From: Actinomycetes bacterium
Lineage (GTDB): Bacteria > Actinomycetota > Acidimicrobiia > Acidimicrobiales > Palsa-688
Direction: 5' to 3'
Assembly (NCBI GenBank): GCA_021821705.1
Contig: JAKACE010000090.1
Coordinates: 1 to 7,110, forward strand
DNA: 7,110 nucleotides
Below are positions 1 to 5,753 of this stretch, piece after piece. The position numbers and the translations under genes were made by a program. Position 1 is the stretch's first letter. Each line of letters opens with the position of its first letter. The notes under the pieces were generated by a model. It was not told where the DNA came from. It made no database searches and was given only the letters and a program-made list of their open reading frames with translations.

Positions 1-475
1 TGCAGCAGTTGTAGCCCAGCAACTGCCACTCCATGGCGATCTCGCCCGCCGCCATGTTGGGGATCATCATGGGCACGACGTAGGGGTTGACCCACTCGGG
101 GCCACGGTTCACCAGGGTCCGGATACCGTCCTCCAGCGTCTTGATGCCGCCTATGCCCGAGGCGTAGACAACCCCGGTCCGCTCGGCGCTGGCCGTCACG
201 TCCAGCTTGGAAGCCTCGATCGCCTCCTTGGTCGCCACCAGGGCCAGCTGGACGACGCGGTCGAGGTGGCGCGCCCGACGGCGCCCGAATGTCGAGCCGG
301 CGTCGAAGCCGTGCACCTCCGCAGCGATCCTGACAGACGACCTGCTGGCGTCGAAGGCGGTGATGGCGGTTACCCCGCTCTGGCCGGCGACCAAGGCCTG
401 CCAGGTCTGCTCCACGTCCAGACCGAGCGGGCTGACCGCTCCCACGCCTGTCACGACCACGCGGCGGTTTTCCAT
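1..475 (-). CDS. fabF: 3-oxoacyl-ACP synthase II (FabF/KAS II), N-terminal part, cut by window edge
   Basis: Condensing enzyme of type II fatty acid synthesis: it joins malonyl-ACP to a growing acyl-ACP in the cytoplasm. Only the first 158 codons are present. The protein opens with MENRRVVVTGVGAVSPLG, the classic first strand and loop of the KAS II thiolase fold. It then shows the FabF-like stretches TWQALVAGQSGV (24-35), GVVYASGIGG (101-110) and VVPMMIPNMAAGEIAM (133-148). The catalytic Cys (family motif ACA) should lie a few residues past the edge, and the two His residues further still, so catalytic completeness cannot be judged. The ATG at 475 fits the family start. There is no good Shine-Dalgarno sequence; a TAGGAT box (485-490) lies 9 bases upstream, so the mRNA may be nearly leaderless. 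The gene is divergent from the small gene at 573 and so needs its own promoter. A mycolate-type KasA/KasB role is possible, but FabF is the plain reading. Confidence 0.93.
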   Translation of the reverse strand, partial: MENRRVVVTGVGAVSPLGLDVEQTWQALVAGQSGVTAITAFDASRSSVRIAAEVHGFDAGSTFGRRRARHLDRVVQLALVATKEAIEASKLDVTASAERTGVVYASGIGGIKTLEDGIRTLVNRGPEWVNPYVVPMMIPNMAAGEIAMEWQLLGYNCC

Positions 476-572
476 AGTCCCCAAATCCTAGGGGGCCCGA
501 CAGTCGCCGGGGAGCTTGCAGCCTCCGCAGGCACCTGCACGTTGGCCGCCTCGGCTGGATAAGGTCGGCCCT
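476..572. promoter_or_regulatory. Divergent intergenic region with two candidate -10 boxes
   Basis: This 97-bp spacer separates fabF (leftward) from the small acidic-protein gene (rightward). On the minus strand TAGGAT (490 to 485) would place a transcription start near 478, three bases before the fabF ATG. On the plus strand TAAGGT (560-565) would place a start near 573, the A of that ATG. Both match the TANNNT pattern of actinobacterial -10 elements; I see no convincing -35 for either. Two small dyads lie between them: CGAC-A-GTCG (498-506) and GCAGG-CA-CCTGC (527-538). Either could be an operator, but both are short enough to arise by chance in DNA this GC-rich. Confidence 0.35.
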
Positions 573-749
573 ATGGCCAGCGACCCCGAAGTACCAGAAG
601 CCGACGCTCTAGAGCAGTCCCAGGACGTCGAGCCGGCCGAAGAGGCCGGCCCGTCGGTGCCGGGGCGGGCCCCGGCCTTCGAAGTACCGGAGGCTGACGC
701 CCTCGAACAGTCCCAGGACGTGCCCACCGACGAAGAGGAGCGCCGCTAG
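573..749 (+). CDS. Small acidic protein with a duplicated 14-residue motif (unknown function)
   Basis: A 58-residue protein with no family I can name with certainty. It has 18 Asp/Glu, only 3 Arg and no Lys, with no hydrophobic segment, so it is probably cytoplasmic and largely disordered. The peptide EVPEADALEQSQDV occurs twice, at residues 6-19 and 37-50. The two DNA copies differ at seven positions, all third-codon and all synonymous, which is strong evidence that this frame is translated and kept by selection on protein sequence. I chose the ATG at 573 rather than 516 because the upstream extension is unlike the rest and a TAAGGT box (560-565) fits leaderless transcription starting at this ATG. 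Its AAGG (561-564) could alternatively act as a ribosome binding site at 8-base spacing. From memory, PEADxLEQ-like peptides occur in other small uncharacterised actinobacterial proteins; this is unchecked. It ends 12 bp from the convergent pcrA stop. Confidence 0.72.
   Translation: MASDPEVPEADALEQSQDVEPAEEAGPSVPGRAPAFEVPEADALEQSQDVPTDEEERR
588..722 (+). repeat. 42-bp direct repeat pair inside the small acidic-protein gene
   Basis: The two copies are 588-629 and 681-722, offset by 93 bp (31 codons). They match at 35 of 42 positions. Every difference is a synonymous third-base change (CCA/CCG, GAA/GAG, GCC/GCT, GCT/GCC, CTA/CTC, GAG/GAA, GTC/GTG). The pattern points to an old intragenic duplication held by protein-level selection, not to a recent DNA repeat. 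Confidence 0.9.
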
Positions 750-761
750 CCGCCCGGGGCC

Positions 762-3140
762 TCAAGCCCTCTTGATAGGAGCCATGTGCAGGCTGAAGCG
801 CTTCTCACCGACCCCGGGGAAGCGGATCGTGGCCTCGGCATCGGCACCCTGTCCCGCCACGTCGATGACCACTCCCTCGCCGTAGCGGGCGTGCACGATC
901 GTCTCCCCAGCCCGCAGTCCCAGCGTTTCGGCTCCGGTCCCCTGGACGGGCATGCCGGCGCGGCCTCGCCGCATGGCCGACTCGACCATGCGTTCACGCA
1001 CCTCGGCTCGCGACTGACGCGAGCGCAGCCCCCTGCCCCGGTTGTCCACCAGGCTCTCGGGCACCTCGGAGAGGAACCGGCTCGGCGGGTTGTACTGGGC
1101 CTCGCCCCAAAGGCTGCGGCACCAGGCATTGGACAGGTAGAGGCGTTCCCGGGCACGGGTGACGCCCACGTAGCAAAGGCGACGCTCCTCCTCCAGTTCG
1201 TGGGGCTCTCCGAGTGCCCGGAGGTGGGGGAACACCCCCTCCTCCATCCCGGCTATGAAGACGACCGGGTACTCGAGGCCCTTTGCCGTGTGCAGGGTCA
1301 TCAGGGTGACGCTCGACTCGTCGTCGCCCACTTCGTCGCTGTCTGCCACCAAGCTGACCTCGGTCAGGAAGTCCGCCAGCGAACTCGACTCCCGGGCCGC
1401 TCCGAGCAGTTCCTCGACGTTCTCGACCCGCCCCTCTATCTCGACCCTGGTGGCGCTCTCGGCTTGCAGCTCTTCCAGGTACCCGGTGCGGTCCAGCACC
1501 GCCAGCAGGATCTCGCCCGGGCCGGCCGGCTGCACAGCGCCAGGGGCGGGCGATGCCTGCACCGGCGACACCTCGGCCGGTACGCCGGGTGGGGCCTGCG
1601 GCCGCGTGCCGGCGCCAAGGGGCAGCTCGCCCGTCCACTGCGCTACCGGGCCGTCCTGGTGAGCACCGCCGGCAACCGGGGCGGCCGGCCCGGCCGGCTG
1701 AGCGGGGCTCCCGGCCAGCATCGAACGAAGGCCGTCCATCAGCTCGATGAAGGCGCTTATCCCCGTGAGAGCCCGGCCGGTCACCCCTGCCTCCTCGGCA
1801 TGGGCCAGCGCCTGTGCGAAGGTGGCCCCGTTGGCAGCCGCCCAGGCGTCGATGCGGGCCACGCTGGTGTCACCGATCCCCCGGCGTGGGACGTTGAGGA
1901 CGCGCTTCAAGGAGACCTCGTCGTCGGTGTTGGCCACGGCGTGCAGGTAGGAGACAAGGTCCTTCACCTCACGGCGGTCGTAGAAGCGGGCACCGCCCAC
2001 GACCTTGTAGGGGATGTTCTGGCGGACCAGTTCTTCCTCGATGGCCCGGCTCTGGGCATTGGTGCGGTAGAAGACGGCCACGTCTCCCCAGCGGTAGCCG
2101 TGGCGCCGGCGCAGCTCCGCGATCTCGCCCGCCATCCAGGCTCCCTCGTCGTGCTCGTCCTCGGCCACGTAACGCACCAGCTTCTCGCCGCCCACCTGCG
2201 AGGTCCACAGTTCCTTCGGCTTGCGGGCCAGGTTGTTCGAGATGACGGCATTGGCGGCGTCGAGGATCGTCTGGGTCGAGCGGTAGTTCTGCTCGAGGAC
2301 CACCACCGTGCAGTCCGGGAACGCCCGCTCGAACTCGAGGATGTTGCGCACGTCGGCGCCCCGCCAGCCGTAGATCGACTGGTCCGAGTCCCCCACGACG
2401 GTCACCTGGTGGTGCCCCCCGGCCAGCGCCAAGACCAGCTCGTTCTGCGCCTTGTTGGTGTCCTGGTACTCGTCCACCAGCAGGTGGCCGAAGCGCTCCC
2501 GGTACTGCTCGAGGATGTCCGGGCGCCTGCGCAGGAGCTGGACGGCGACGAGCAGGAGGTCGTCGAAGTCCATGGCGTTGGCAGCCAGCAGGCGCCGCTG
2601 GTACTCGGTGTAGACCTCCGCTATCTTGCGCTCGAAGATCGAGCTCCGCCTGGCGTGGTCGGCATAGGCGGCCGCGTCCATCAGCTCGTTCTTGGCCGAC
2701 GAGATGGCGGCGTGCACGCCACGGGCCGGGAACTTCTTCAGGTCCAGCCCGAGCTCGCGCACGACGTAGCCCGTGAGCCGGACGGCGTCGGCCTGGTCGT
2801 ATATGGAGAACGACTGCTTGTAGCCGAGTGCGGCGGCTTCCCGGCGCAGGATGCGCACACAGGCGGCGTGGAAGGTCGCCACCCACATCCGTTCGGCCAC
2901 CGGGCCGATGAGGGACGCGACCCGCCGGCGCATCTCGTCGGCCGCCTTGTTTGTGAATGTGATGGCCAGGATCCCCATGGGGGAGAGGCCTTTTTCCTGC
3001 ACGAGCCAGGCGATCCGGTGCGTCAGCACCCGGGTCTTGCCCGAACCGGCCCCCGCCACTACGAGCAGGGGCCCGCCCGGGTGGGTGACCGCCTGGTACT
3101 GGGAGGGATTTAGACCCTCGAGCAGTTCCTCGACGCTCAG
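762..3140 (-). CDS. pcrA: ATP-dependent 3'-5' DNA helicase, PcrA/UvrD family (UvrD1-like), apparent CTG start
   Basis: Superfamily 1A helicase of DNA repair and fork clearance, 792 residues, close to the usual 720-780 for PcrA. All motifs are intact: Q motif LNPSQYQAV (10-18), Walker A GAGSGKT (30-36, Lys35), motif II DEYQDTN (223-229), motif III GDSDQSIYGWRGA (250-262), motif IV EQNYRST (283-289), motif V TLHTAKGLEY (615-624) and motif VI YVGVTRARERL (657-667). The C-terminus (about 744-789) is the tudor-like domain of PcrA, which binds RNA polymerase in studied members. Residues 477-541 are a Pro/Ala/Gly-rich insertion in the 2B region. Start: no ATG, GTG or TTG lies in frame between a GTG at 3476, deep in guaB3, and Val28, which would remove the Q motif. 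The CTG at 3140 overlaps the guaB3 stop as CTGA and has AGGG eight bases upstream (3149-3152), so I take it as the start, coupled to guaB3. Confidence 0.95.
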   Translation of the reverse strand: MSVEELLEGLNPSQYQAVTHPGGPLLVVAGAGSGKTRVLTHRIAWLVQEKGLSPMGILAITFTNKAADEMRRRVASLIGPVAERMWVATFHAACVRILRREAAALGYKQSFSIYDQADAVRLTGYVVRELGLDLKKFPARGVHAAISSAKNELMDAAAYADHARRSSIFERKIAEVYTEYQRRLLAANAMDFDDLLLVAVQLLRRRPDILEQYRERFGHLLVDEYQDTNKAQNELVLALAGGHHQVTVVGDSDQSIYGWRGADVRNILEFERAFPDCTVVVLEQNYRSTQTILDAANAVISNNLARKPKELWTSQVGGEKLVRYVAEDEHDEGAWMAGEIAELRRRHGYRWGDVAVFYRTNAQSRAIEEELVRQNIPYKVVGGARFYDRREVKDLVSYLHAVANTDDEVSLKRVLNVPRRGIGDTSVARIDAWAAANGATFAQALAHAEEAGVTGRALTGISAFIELMDGLRSMLAGSPAQPAGPAAPVAGGAHQDGPVAQWTGELPLGAGTRPQAPPGVPAEVSPVQASPAPGAVQPAGPGEILLAVLDRTGYLEELQAESATRVEIEGRVENVEELLGAARESSSLADFLTEVSLVADSDEVGDDESSVTLMTLHTAKGLEYPVVFIAGMEEGVFPHLRALGEPHELEEERRLCYVGVTRARERLYLSNAWCRSLWGEAQYNPPSRFLSEVPESLVDNRGRGLRSRQSRAEVRERMVESAMRRGRAGMPVQGTGAETLGLRAGETIVHARYGEGVVIDVAGQGADAEATIRFPGVGEKRFSLHMAPIKRA
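1518..1712 (-). other. Region coding the Pro/Ala/Gly-rich insertion of PcrA
   Basis: These codons encode PcrA residues about 477-541, between the 2B helix ending DGLRSMLAG and the next conserved segment ILLAVLDRTGYLEEL. The stretch is dominated by Pro, Ala, Gly, Gln and Val, with PAGPAAPVAGG-like and SPAPGAVQPAGPG-like runs and almost no charged residues. Typical PcrA and UvrD proteins have only a short connection here. It should be a flexible, solvent-exposed loop. It stays in frame and the helicase motifs on both sides are intact, so it is an insertion and not a frameshift. Confidence 0.7.
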
Positions 3141-4297
3141 TGACCCATCCCTACACGCTGTGTCCTCTGCAGTGTCTTGCCCTCGGTCTGAAGGGCTGGC
3201 GCCACCATCACCTCGGCCTTCTGGAACTCCTTCACGGTCTCGTAGCCACAGGTGGCCATCGAGGTCCGTAGGGCGCCGAACAGGTTGAGGCGGCCGTCGT
3301 TTTCGTGGGCTGGCCCGACCAATATCTCCCGCAGGGAACCGCGGGCCTCGGTCCTCACCCTGGCGCCGCGGGGCAGCGTGGGGTGGAACGTGGCCATGCC
3401 CCAGTGGTAGCCGTGGCCCGGGGCCTCTCTGGCCGCCGCCAGGGGCGAGCCCAGCATCACGGCGTCGGCACCGCACACGATGGCCTTGGCGATGTCCCCG
3501 CCAGTGCCCATGCCGCCGTCGGCGATGACGTGCACGTACACACCGGTCTCGTCGAGGTGCTGAGCGCGCGCCGCCCGGGCGTCGGCGATGGCAGTGGCCT
3601 GCGGGACCCCGATACCGAGCACACCCCTGGTGGTGCAGGCGTGGCCGGGGCCGACGCCGACCAGGACCCCGACGGCCCCCGTGCGCATCAGGTGCAGTGC
3701 CGCCTGGTACGACGCGCACCCGCCGACGATGACCGGTATCTCGAACTCGCGGATGAAGCGCTTGAGGTTGAGCGGCTCCGCCGTCTTGGAGACGTGCTCG
3801 GCGGACACGACCGTTCCCTGCACGACGAACAGGTCGAGCTCGGCGTCGACCAGAGCCTTGGCGTACTGGGACGTGCGCTGGGGGGTGAGCGAGGCACAAG
3901 CCACGACGCCGGCAGCCTTGATCTCGCGGATGCGGGCGGTGACGAGCTCGTCCTTGATCGGCTCCGAGTAGATCTGCTGCATGCGGGCCGTCGCCTTGTC
4001 GGCGTCGAGGTTGGCGATCTCCTCGAGGTACGGCTCCGGGTCCTCGTAGCGGGCCCACAGGCCCTCGAGGTTGAGCACGCCCACACCTCCGAGCCGGCCG
4101 ATCTCGATGGCGGTGGCGGGGCTGACGACACCGTCCATGGCCGAGGCCATGAGGGGTAGTTCGAAGCGAAAAGCGTCTATTTCCCAGGAAATATCGACAT
4201 CTTCTGGGTCACGGGTCCGCCGGCTGGGGACGATGGCGATGTCGTCGAAGCCGTACGCTCGCCGCCCGGACTTACCCTTGCCGATCTCGATCTCCAC
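3137..4297 (-). CDS. guaB3: GuaB3 family IMP dehydrogenase-related protein
   Basis: A (beta/alpha)8 protein of the IMP dehydrogenase/GMP reductase superfamily, 386 residues. Like other GuaB3 proteins it lacks the paired CBS domains that canonical IMPDH carries after about residue 90. It shares with mycobacterial GuaB3 the opening GxGRxARRxY..IVPSRRTR, the segments VVQGTVVSAEHV (158-169) and EPLNLKRFI (174-182), and a C-terminal NLFGALRTSMATCGY....KEFQK block. The phosphate-binding stretch ADGGMGTGGDIAKAI (259-273) is typical. The loop GPGHACTTR (216-224) keeps a Cys (221) where IMPDH and GMP reductase have their catalytic thiol. The cyanobacterial group is reported to work as an IMP dehydrogenase, whereas the actinobacterial role is unsettled, so the reaction here is open. 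The start is GTG at 4297 with GAGAGG about 7-8 bases upstream. Its TGA overlaps the pcrA start. Confidence 0.93.
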   Translation of the reverse strand: MEIEIGKGKSGRRAYGFDDIAIVPSRRTRDPEDVDISWEIDAFRFELPLMASAMDGVVSPATAIEIGRLGGVGVLNLEGLWARYEDPEPYLEEIANLDADKATARMQQIYSEPIKDELVTARIREIKAAGVVACASLTPQRTSQYAKALVDAELDLFVVQGTVVSAEHVSKTAEPLNLKRFIREFEIPVIVGGCASYQAALHLMRTGAVGVLVGVGPGHACTTRGVLGIGVPQATAIADARAARAQHLDETGVYVHVIADGGMGTGGDIAKAIVCGADAVMLGSPLAAAREAPGHGYHWGMATFHPTLPRGARVRTEARGSLREILVGPAHENDGRLNLFGALRTSMATCGYETVKEFQKAEVMVAPALQTEGKTLQRTQRVGMGH

Positions 4298-4338
4298 GGT
4301 GCCTACCTCTCGTGCGCTTTGGGGTGCCTGGTCAACCG

Positions 4339-4344
4339 AGTCTA
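4339..4344 (-). promoter_or_regulatory. Candidate -10 box for guaB3-pcrA
   Basis: TAGACT on the minus strand matches TANNNT. It would give a transcription start near 4332 and a leader of about 34 bases that includes the guaB3 GAGAGG ribosome binding site. No good -35 is visible 16-19 bases upstream. The TTGACC just downstream of the box has no properly spaced -10 of its own. The call rests on position and the -10 match only. Confidence 0.3.
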
Positions 4345-4417
4345 TTGGCCGGGGCGCCTACGGCGCACCGGCGCCGGGCGCACAACCAGCCCGGGCGCGA
4401 CCCTCGGGGGCCGGTCC

Positions 4418-4461
4418 GGCGCCTTTTCACGACCCGGGCAGCGCCCCTTCACAGCCCGGGC
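4418..4461. repeat. Imperfect 22-bp tandem repeat, two copies
   Basis: Copies at 4418-4439 and 4440-4461 abut with no gap and agree at 17 of 22 positions. Both share GCGCC, TTCAC and a terminal CCCGGGC. A third CCCGGGC sits at 4390-4396, without the rest of the unit. The 22-bp period is about two helical turns, so bound proteins would face the same side. The repeat lies roughly 75-120 bp upstream of the candidate guaB3 -10 box. Confidence 0.6.
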
Positions 4462-4500
4462 CGCCAGCCATGAGAGCCGCCACGCCCACCTGGGAGCCCG

Positions 4501-4533
4501 ACGGCGGGGAACAGCCCGCCAACAGCCCGCCGT
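4501..4533. terminator. Alternative GC hairpins with an 11-bp tandem repeat after the zinc-ribbon gene
   Basis: AACAGCCCGCC is repeated exactly at 4510-4520 and 4521-4531. The preceding GGCGGG (4503-4508) can pair with the first CCCGCC (4515-4520, 6-base loop). The longer ACGGCGGG (4501-4508) can instead pair with CCCGCCGT (4526-4533). The two stems exclude each other. They lie 8-40 bases beyond the minus-strand stop at 4541. No U-tract follows, so intrinsic termination is uncertain; actinobacterial terminators often lack one. Confidence 0.35.
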
Positions 4534-4540
4534 AGCGCCC

Positions 4541-4972
4541 TCAGGCGCCCGAAAGGCCTATGGCAACACGGCCGGGCCGCTCGCCCCTCAGGTTGCCCGA
4601 GGCAGAACCGGGTACCTCCGGGGGCGCCGGTTGGCCCGTGTCGCGCTCCGAGGACATCAGGTAGATGTCGGCGACCTCAGGCGGGCCGCCATGCGGGGCA
4701 GTGCCGGCACGGCCGGCGGCTGCCGGCGCGCCCTGGCCCCCGCCGTGCTGCGCCCCGACATGCTGCGCCCCGGCCGGCTGGACCTGGCCAGGCGGAGCGG
4801 GTGCCGGTTGGCCAGGCATACGTCCGGGCCCTGCCGCCAGCTCGGCCCGGCGCGTCATCGCAGGCACGGCCGGCAGAGGGCCCCGGCCGGCAGCAGGGGC
4901 AAGCGAACCCCCGCAACGTGTGCAGGAGCCTTTGTCGGCTTGGTTGTGCACGCCGCACCGGGGGCAGATCAT
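4541..4972 (-). CDS. Zinc-ribbon protein with Pro/Ala/Gly-rich low-complexity body
   Basis: A 143-residue protein of unknown function. It begins MICPRCGVHNQADKGSCTRCGG, a four-cysteine zinc ribbon (C3, C6, C17, C20; CxxC-x10-CxxC) of the kind found at the N-terminus of many small bacterial proteins. Residues about 23-100 are low-complexity, rich in Pro, Ala, Gly and Gln, with a GAQH doublet near 73-80. The last 40 residues hold a more ordinary segment, EVADIYLMSSERDTG. There is no signal peptide and no membrane helix, so it is probably cytoplasmic. The ATG at 4972 puts the first Cys at position 3, as is usual for these ribbons; the ribosome binding site is weak (GGGAACGG directly before the ATG). 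It lies 45 bp after the Nudix gene on the same strand and is probably cotranscribed with it. The low-complexity body offers little to infer function from. Confidence 0.72.
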   Translation of the reverse strand: MICPRCGVHNQADKGSCTRCGGSLAPAAGRGPLPAVPAMTRRAELAAGPGRMPGQPAPAPPGQVQPAGAQHVGAQHGGGQGAPAAAGRAGTAPHGGPPEVADIYLMSSERDTGQPAPPEVPGSASGNLRGERPGRVAIGLSGA

Positions 4973-5017
4973 CCGTTCCCAGGGTACCCGTTCCGCCGGG
5001 CCCTGCGACCCGCCTCG

Positions 5018-5728
5018 TCAGGCCGGCAGGCGTGGCGCCAGCACGGCGTCGACCAGCTCCGCCAGCATCCGCCCCGTGGCACCCCACACCACGTCCTCGC
5101 CCAAGGCGGACAGGTCGAAAAAAGGCACCGCCCGCCGGCCCGAACCTGGTGCCGGCCAGAGCTCCTCGTGGAAGGCACCCGGCGCTACCAGGTCCGCCAG
5201 GGCGACGGTGAACACCCGGTCAACCTCGACAGAGCGGGGCGCCAGCGCAGGGGCACCCCTGCCCGGCTCGGGGTAAGCGGCGACGAAGCAGTGAACGGGA
5301 GCCGGGCTGCCCCGGGTAGTGAGCGGCGACAGCTCGCCCAAGACCTCCACGGCGCCAGGGACGGCACCGATCTCCTCCTCGGCCTCGCGCAGCGCCGCCT
5401 CCAGGGGGCTCTCCCCGGGCTCGAGCCGCCCGCCGGGGAAAGACACCTCCCCTGCGTGGTAGCGCAGGTGGGGCGAGCGCCGGGTGAGGACCACATGGGC
5501 CTGCTCTGCCCGCTCGAACAGCAGGCACAGCACAGCAGCGGGCCGGTCGTCACCCCTGGGCGGTAGCTCGGCCGGGCCGAGGTCGCTGACCAGCCCCGGC
5601 GGCGAAGCGACGGCTCCGCCGGCGAGGGCGCGCCGTACGTCGGACAGGCCCACATGCCTGGACCGCCCGGGGCCCAGAGCCTCCCACCGGGCCGGGCTCC
5701 CCGGCAACCAGCCCTCGGGGCGCGCCAC
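5018..5728 (-). CDS. Nudix hydrolase, CoA pyrophosphatase type (NudL/YeaB-like)
   Basis: Predicted to cleave coenzyme A or its derivatives to 3',5'-ADP and 4'-phosphopantetheine, using a divalent metal. With a GTG start at 5728 it has 236 residues. The UPF0035 signature of the CoA-directed subgroup, LTRRSPHLRYHAGEVSFPGG, runs from about 81 to 100. It leads straight into a perfect Nudix box (GX5EX7REUXEEXGU, 100-122) with R114, E115, E118 and E119. The C-terminus has the usual WGATGRMLAEL (215-225). Start: the frame is open up to an ATG at 5836, but that would overlap the upstream gene by 83 bases. GTG at 5728 has AAGGCGGG just upstream and leaves a 25-bp gap; GTG at 5653 (211 residues) is the main alternative. 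It probably forms one transcript with the LCP, small-protein and zinc-ribbon genes. The Nudix call is secure; the exact substrate is inferred. Confidence 0.92.
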   Translation of the reverse strand: MARPEGWLPGSPARWEALGPGRSRHVGLSDVRRALAGGAVASPPGLVSDLGPAELPPRGDDRPAAVLCLLFERAEQAHVVLTRRSPHLRYHAGEVSFPGGRLEPGESPLEAALREAEEEIGAVPGAVEVLGELSPLTTRGSPAPVHCFVAAYPEPGRGAPALAPRSVEVDRVFTVALADLVAPGAFHEELWPAPGSGRRAVPFFDLSALGEDVVWGATGRMLAELVDAVLAPRLPA

Positions 5729-5753
5729 CGGGCCCGCCTTGGGGCCACCCGGC

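Larger units (their letters stand above)
4298..4540. other. 243-bp intergenic spacer upstream of guaB3: repeats, hairpins, possible promoter
   Basis: No convincing gene lies in this spacer on either strand. Just past the zinc-ribbon stop there are alternative GC-rich hairpins and an 11-bp tandem repeat. Further along is an imperfect 22-bp tandem repeat. Nearest guaB3 are a compact GCGCC-TAC-GGCGC hairpin (4354-4366), a TAGACT -10-like box and the guaB3 ribosome binding site. The layout suits the end of one transcript and the start of another. Confidence 0.5.

Noticed and set aside
207..491. Plus-strand frames opposite fabF (207-491 and 266-562)
   Set aside because: They are antisense to a clear FabF N-terminus and have no recognisable features.
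488..727. Minus-strand frames overlapping the small acidic-protein gene (488-727 and 571-765)
   Set aside because: They carry the same internal repeat, but the differences between copies fall at synonymous third positions only in the plus-strand frame, which identifies the coding strand.
733..773. AAGAGG...CCTCTT inverted repeat between the convergent stops, as a bidirectional terminator
   Set aside because: Only six base pairs with a loop of about 29 bases and no U-tract; too weak to call.
786..3113. 775-codon open frame on the plus strand opposite pcrA
   Set aside because: It is antisense to an intact helicase with all motifs. Its translation is Val/Gly/Arg/His-rich with no domain, as expected for the shadow of a high-GC gene.
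3141..4058. In-frame upstream extension of the pcrA frame to an ATG at 4058 (1098 residues)
   Set aside because: The extension lies wholly inside guaB3 in another frame and reads as Arg/Pro/Gly-rich noise. Recognisable PcrA sequence begins only at about 3140.
4319..5566. 415-codon plus-strand frame over the spacer, zinc-ribbon and Nudix genes
   Set aside because: Arg/Pro/Gly-rich shadow translation with no motif, opposite a perfect Nudix box.
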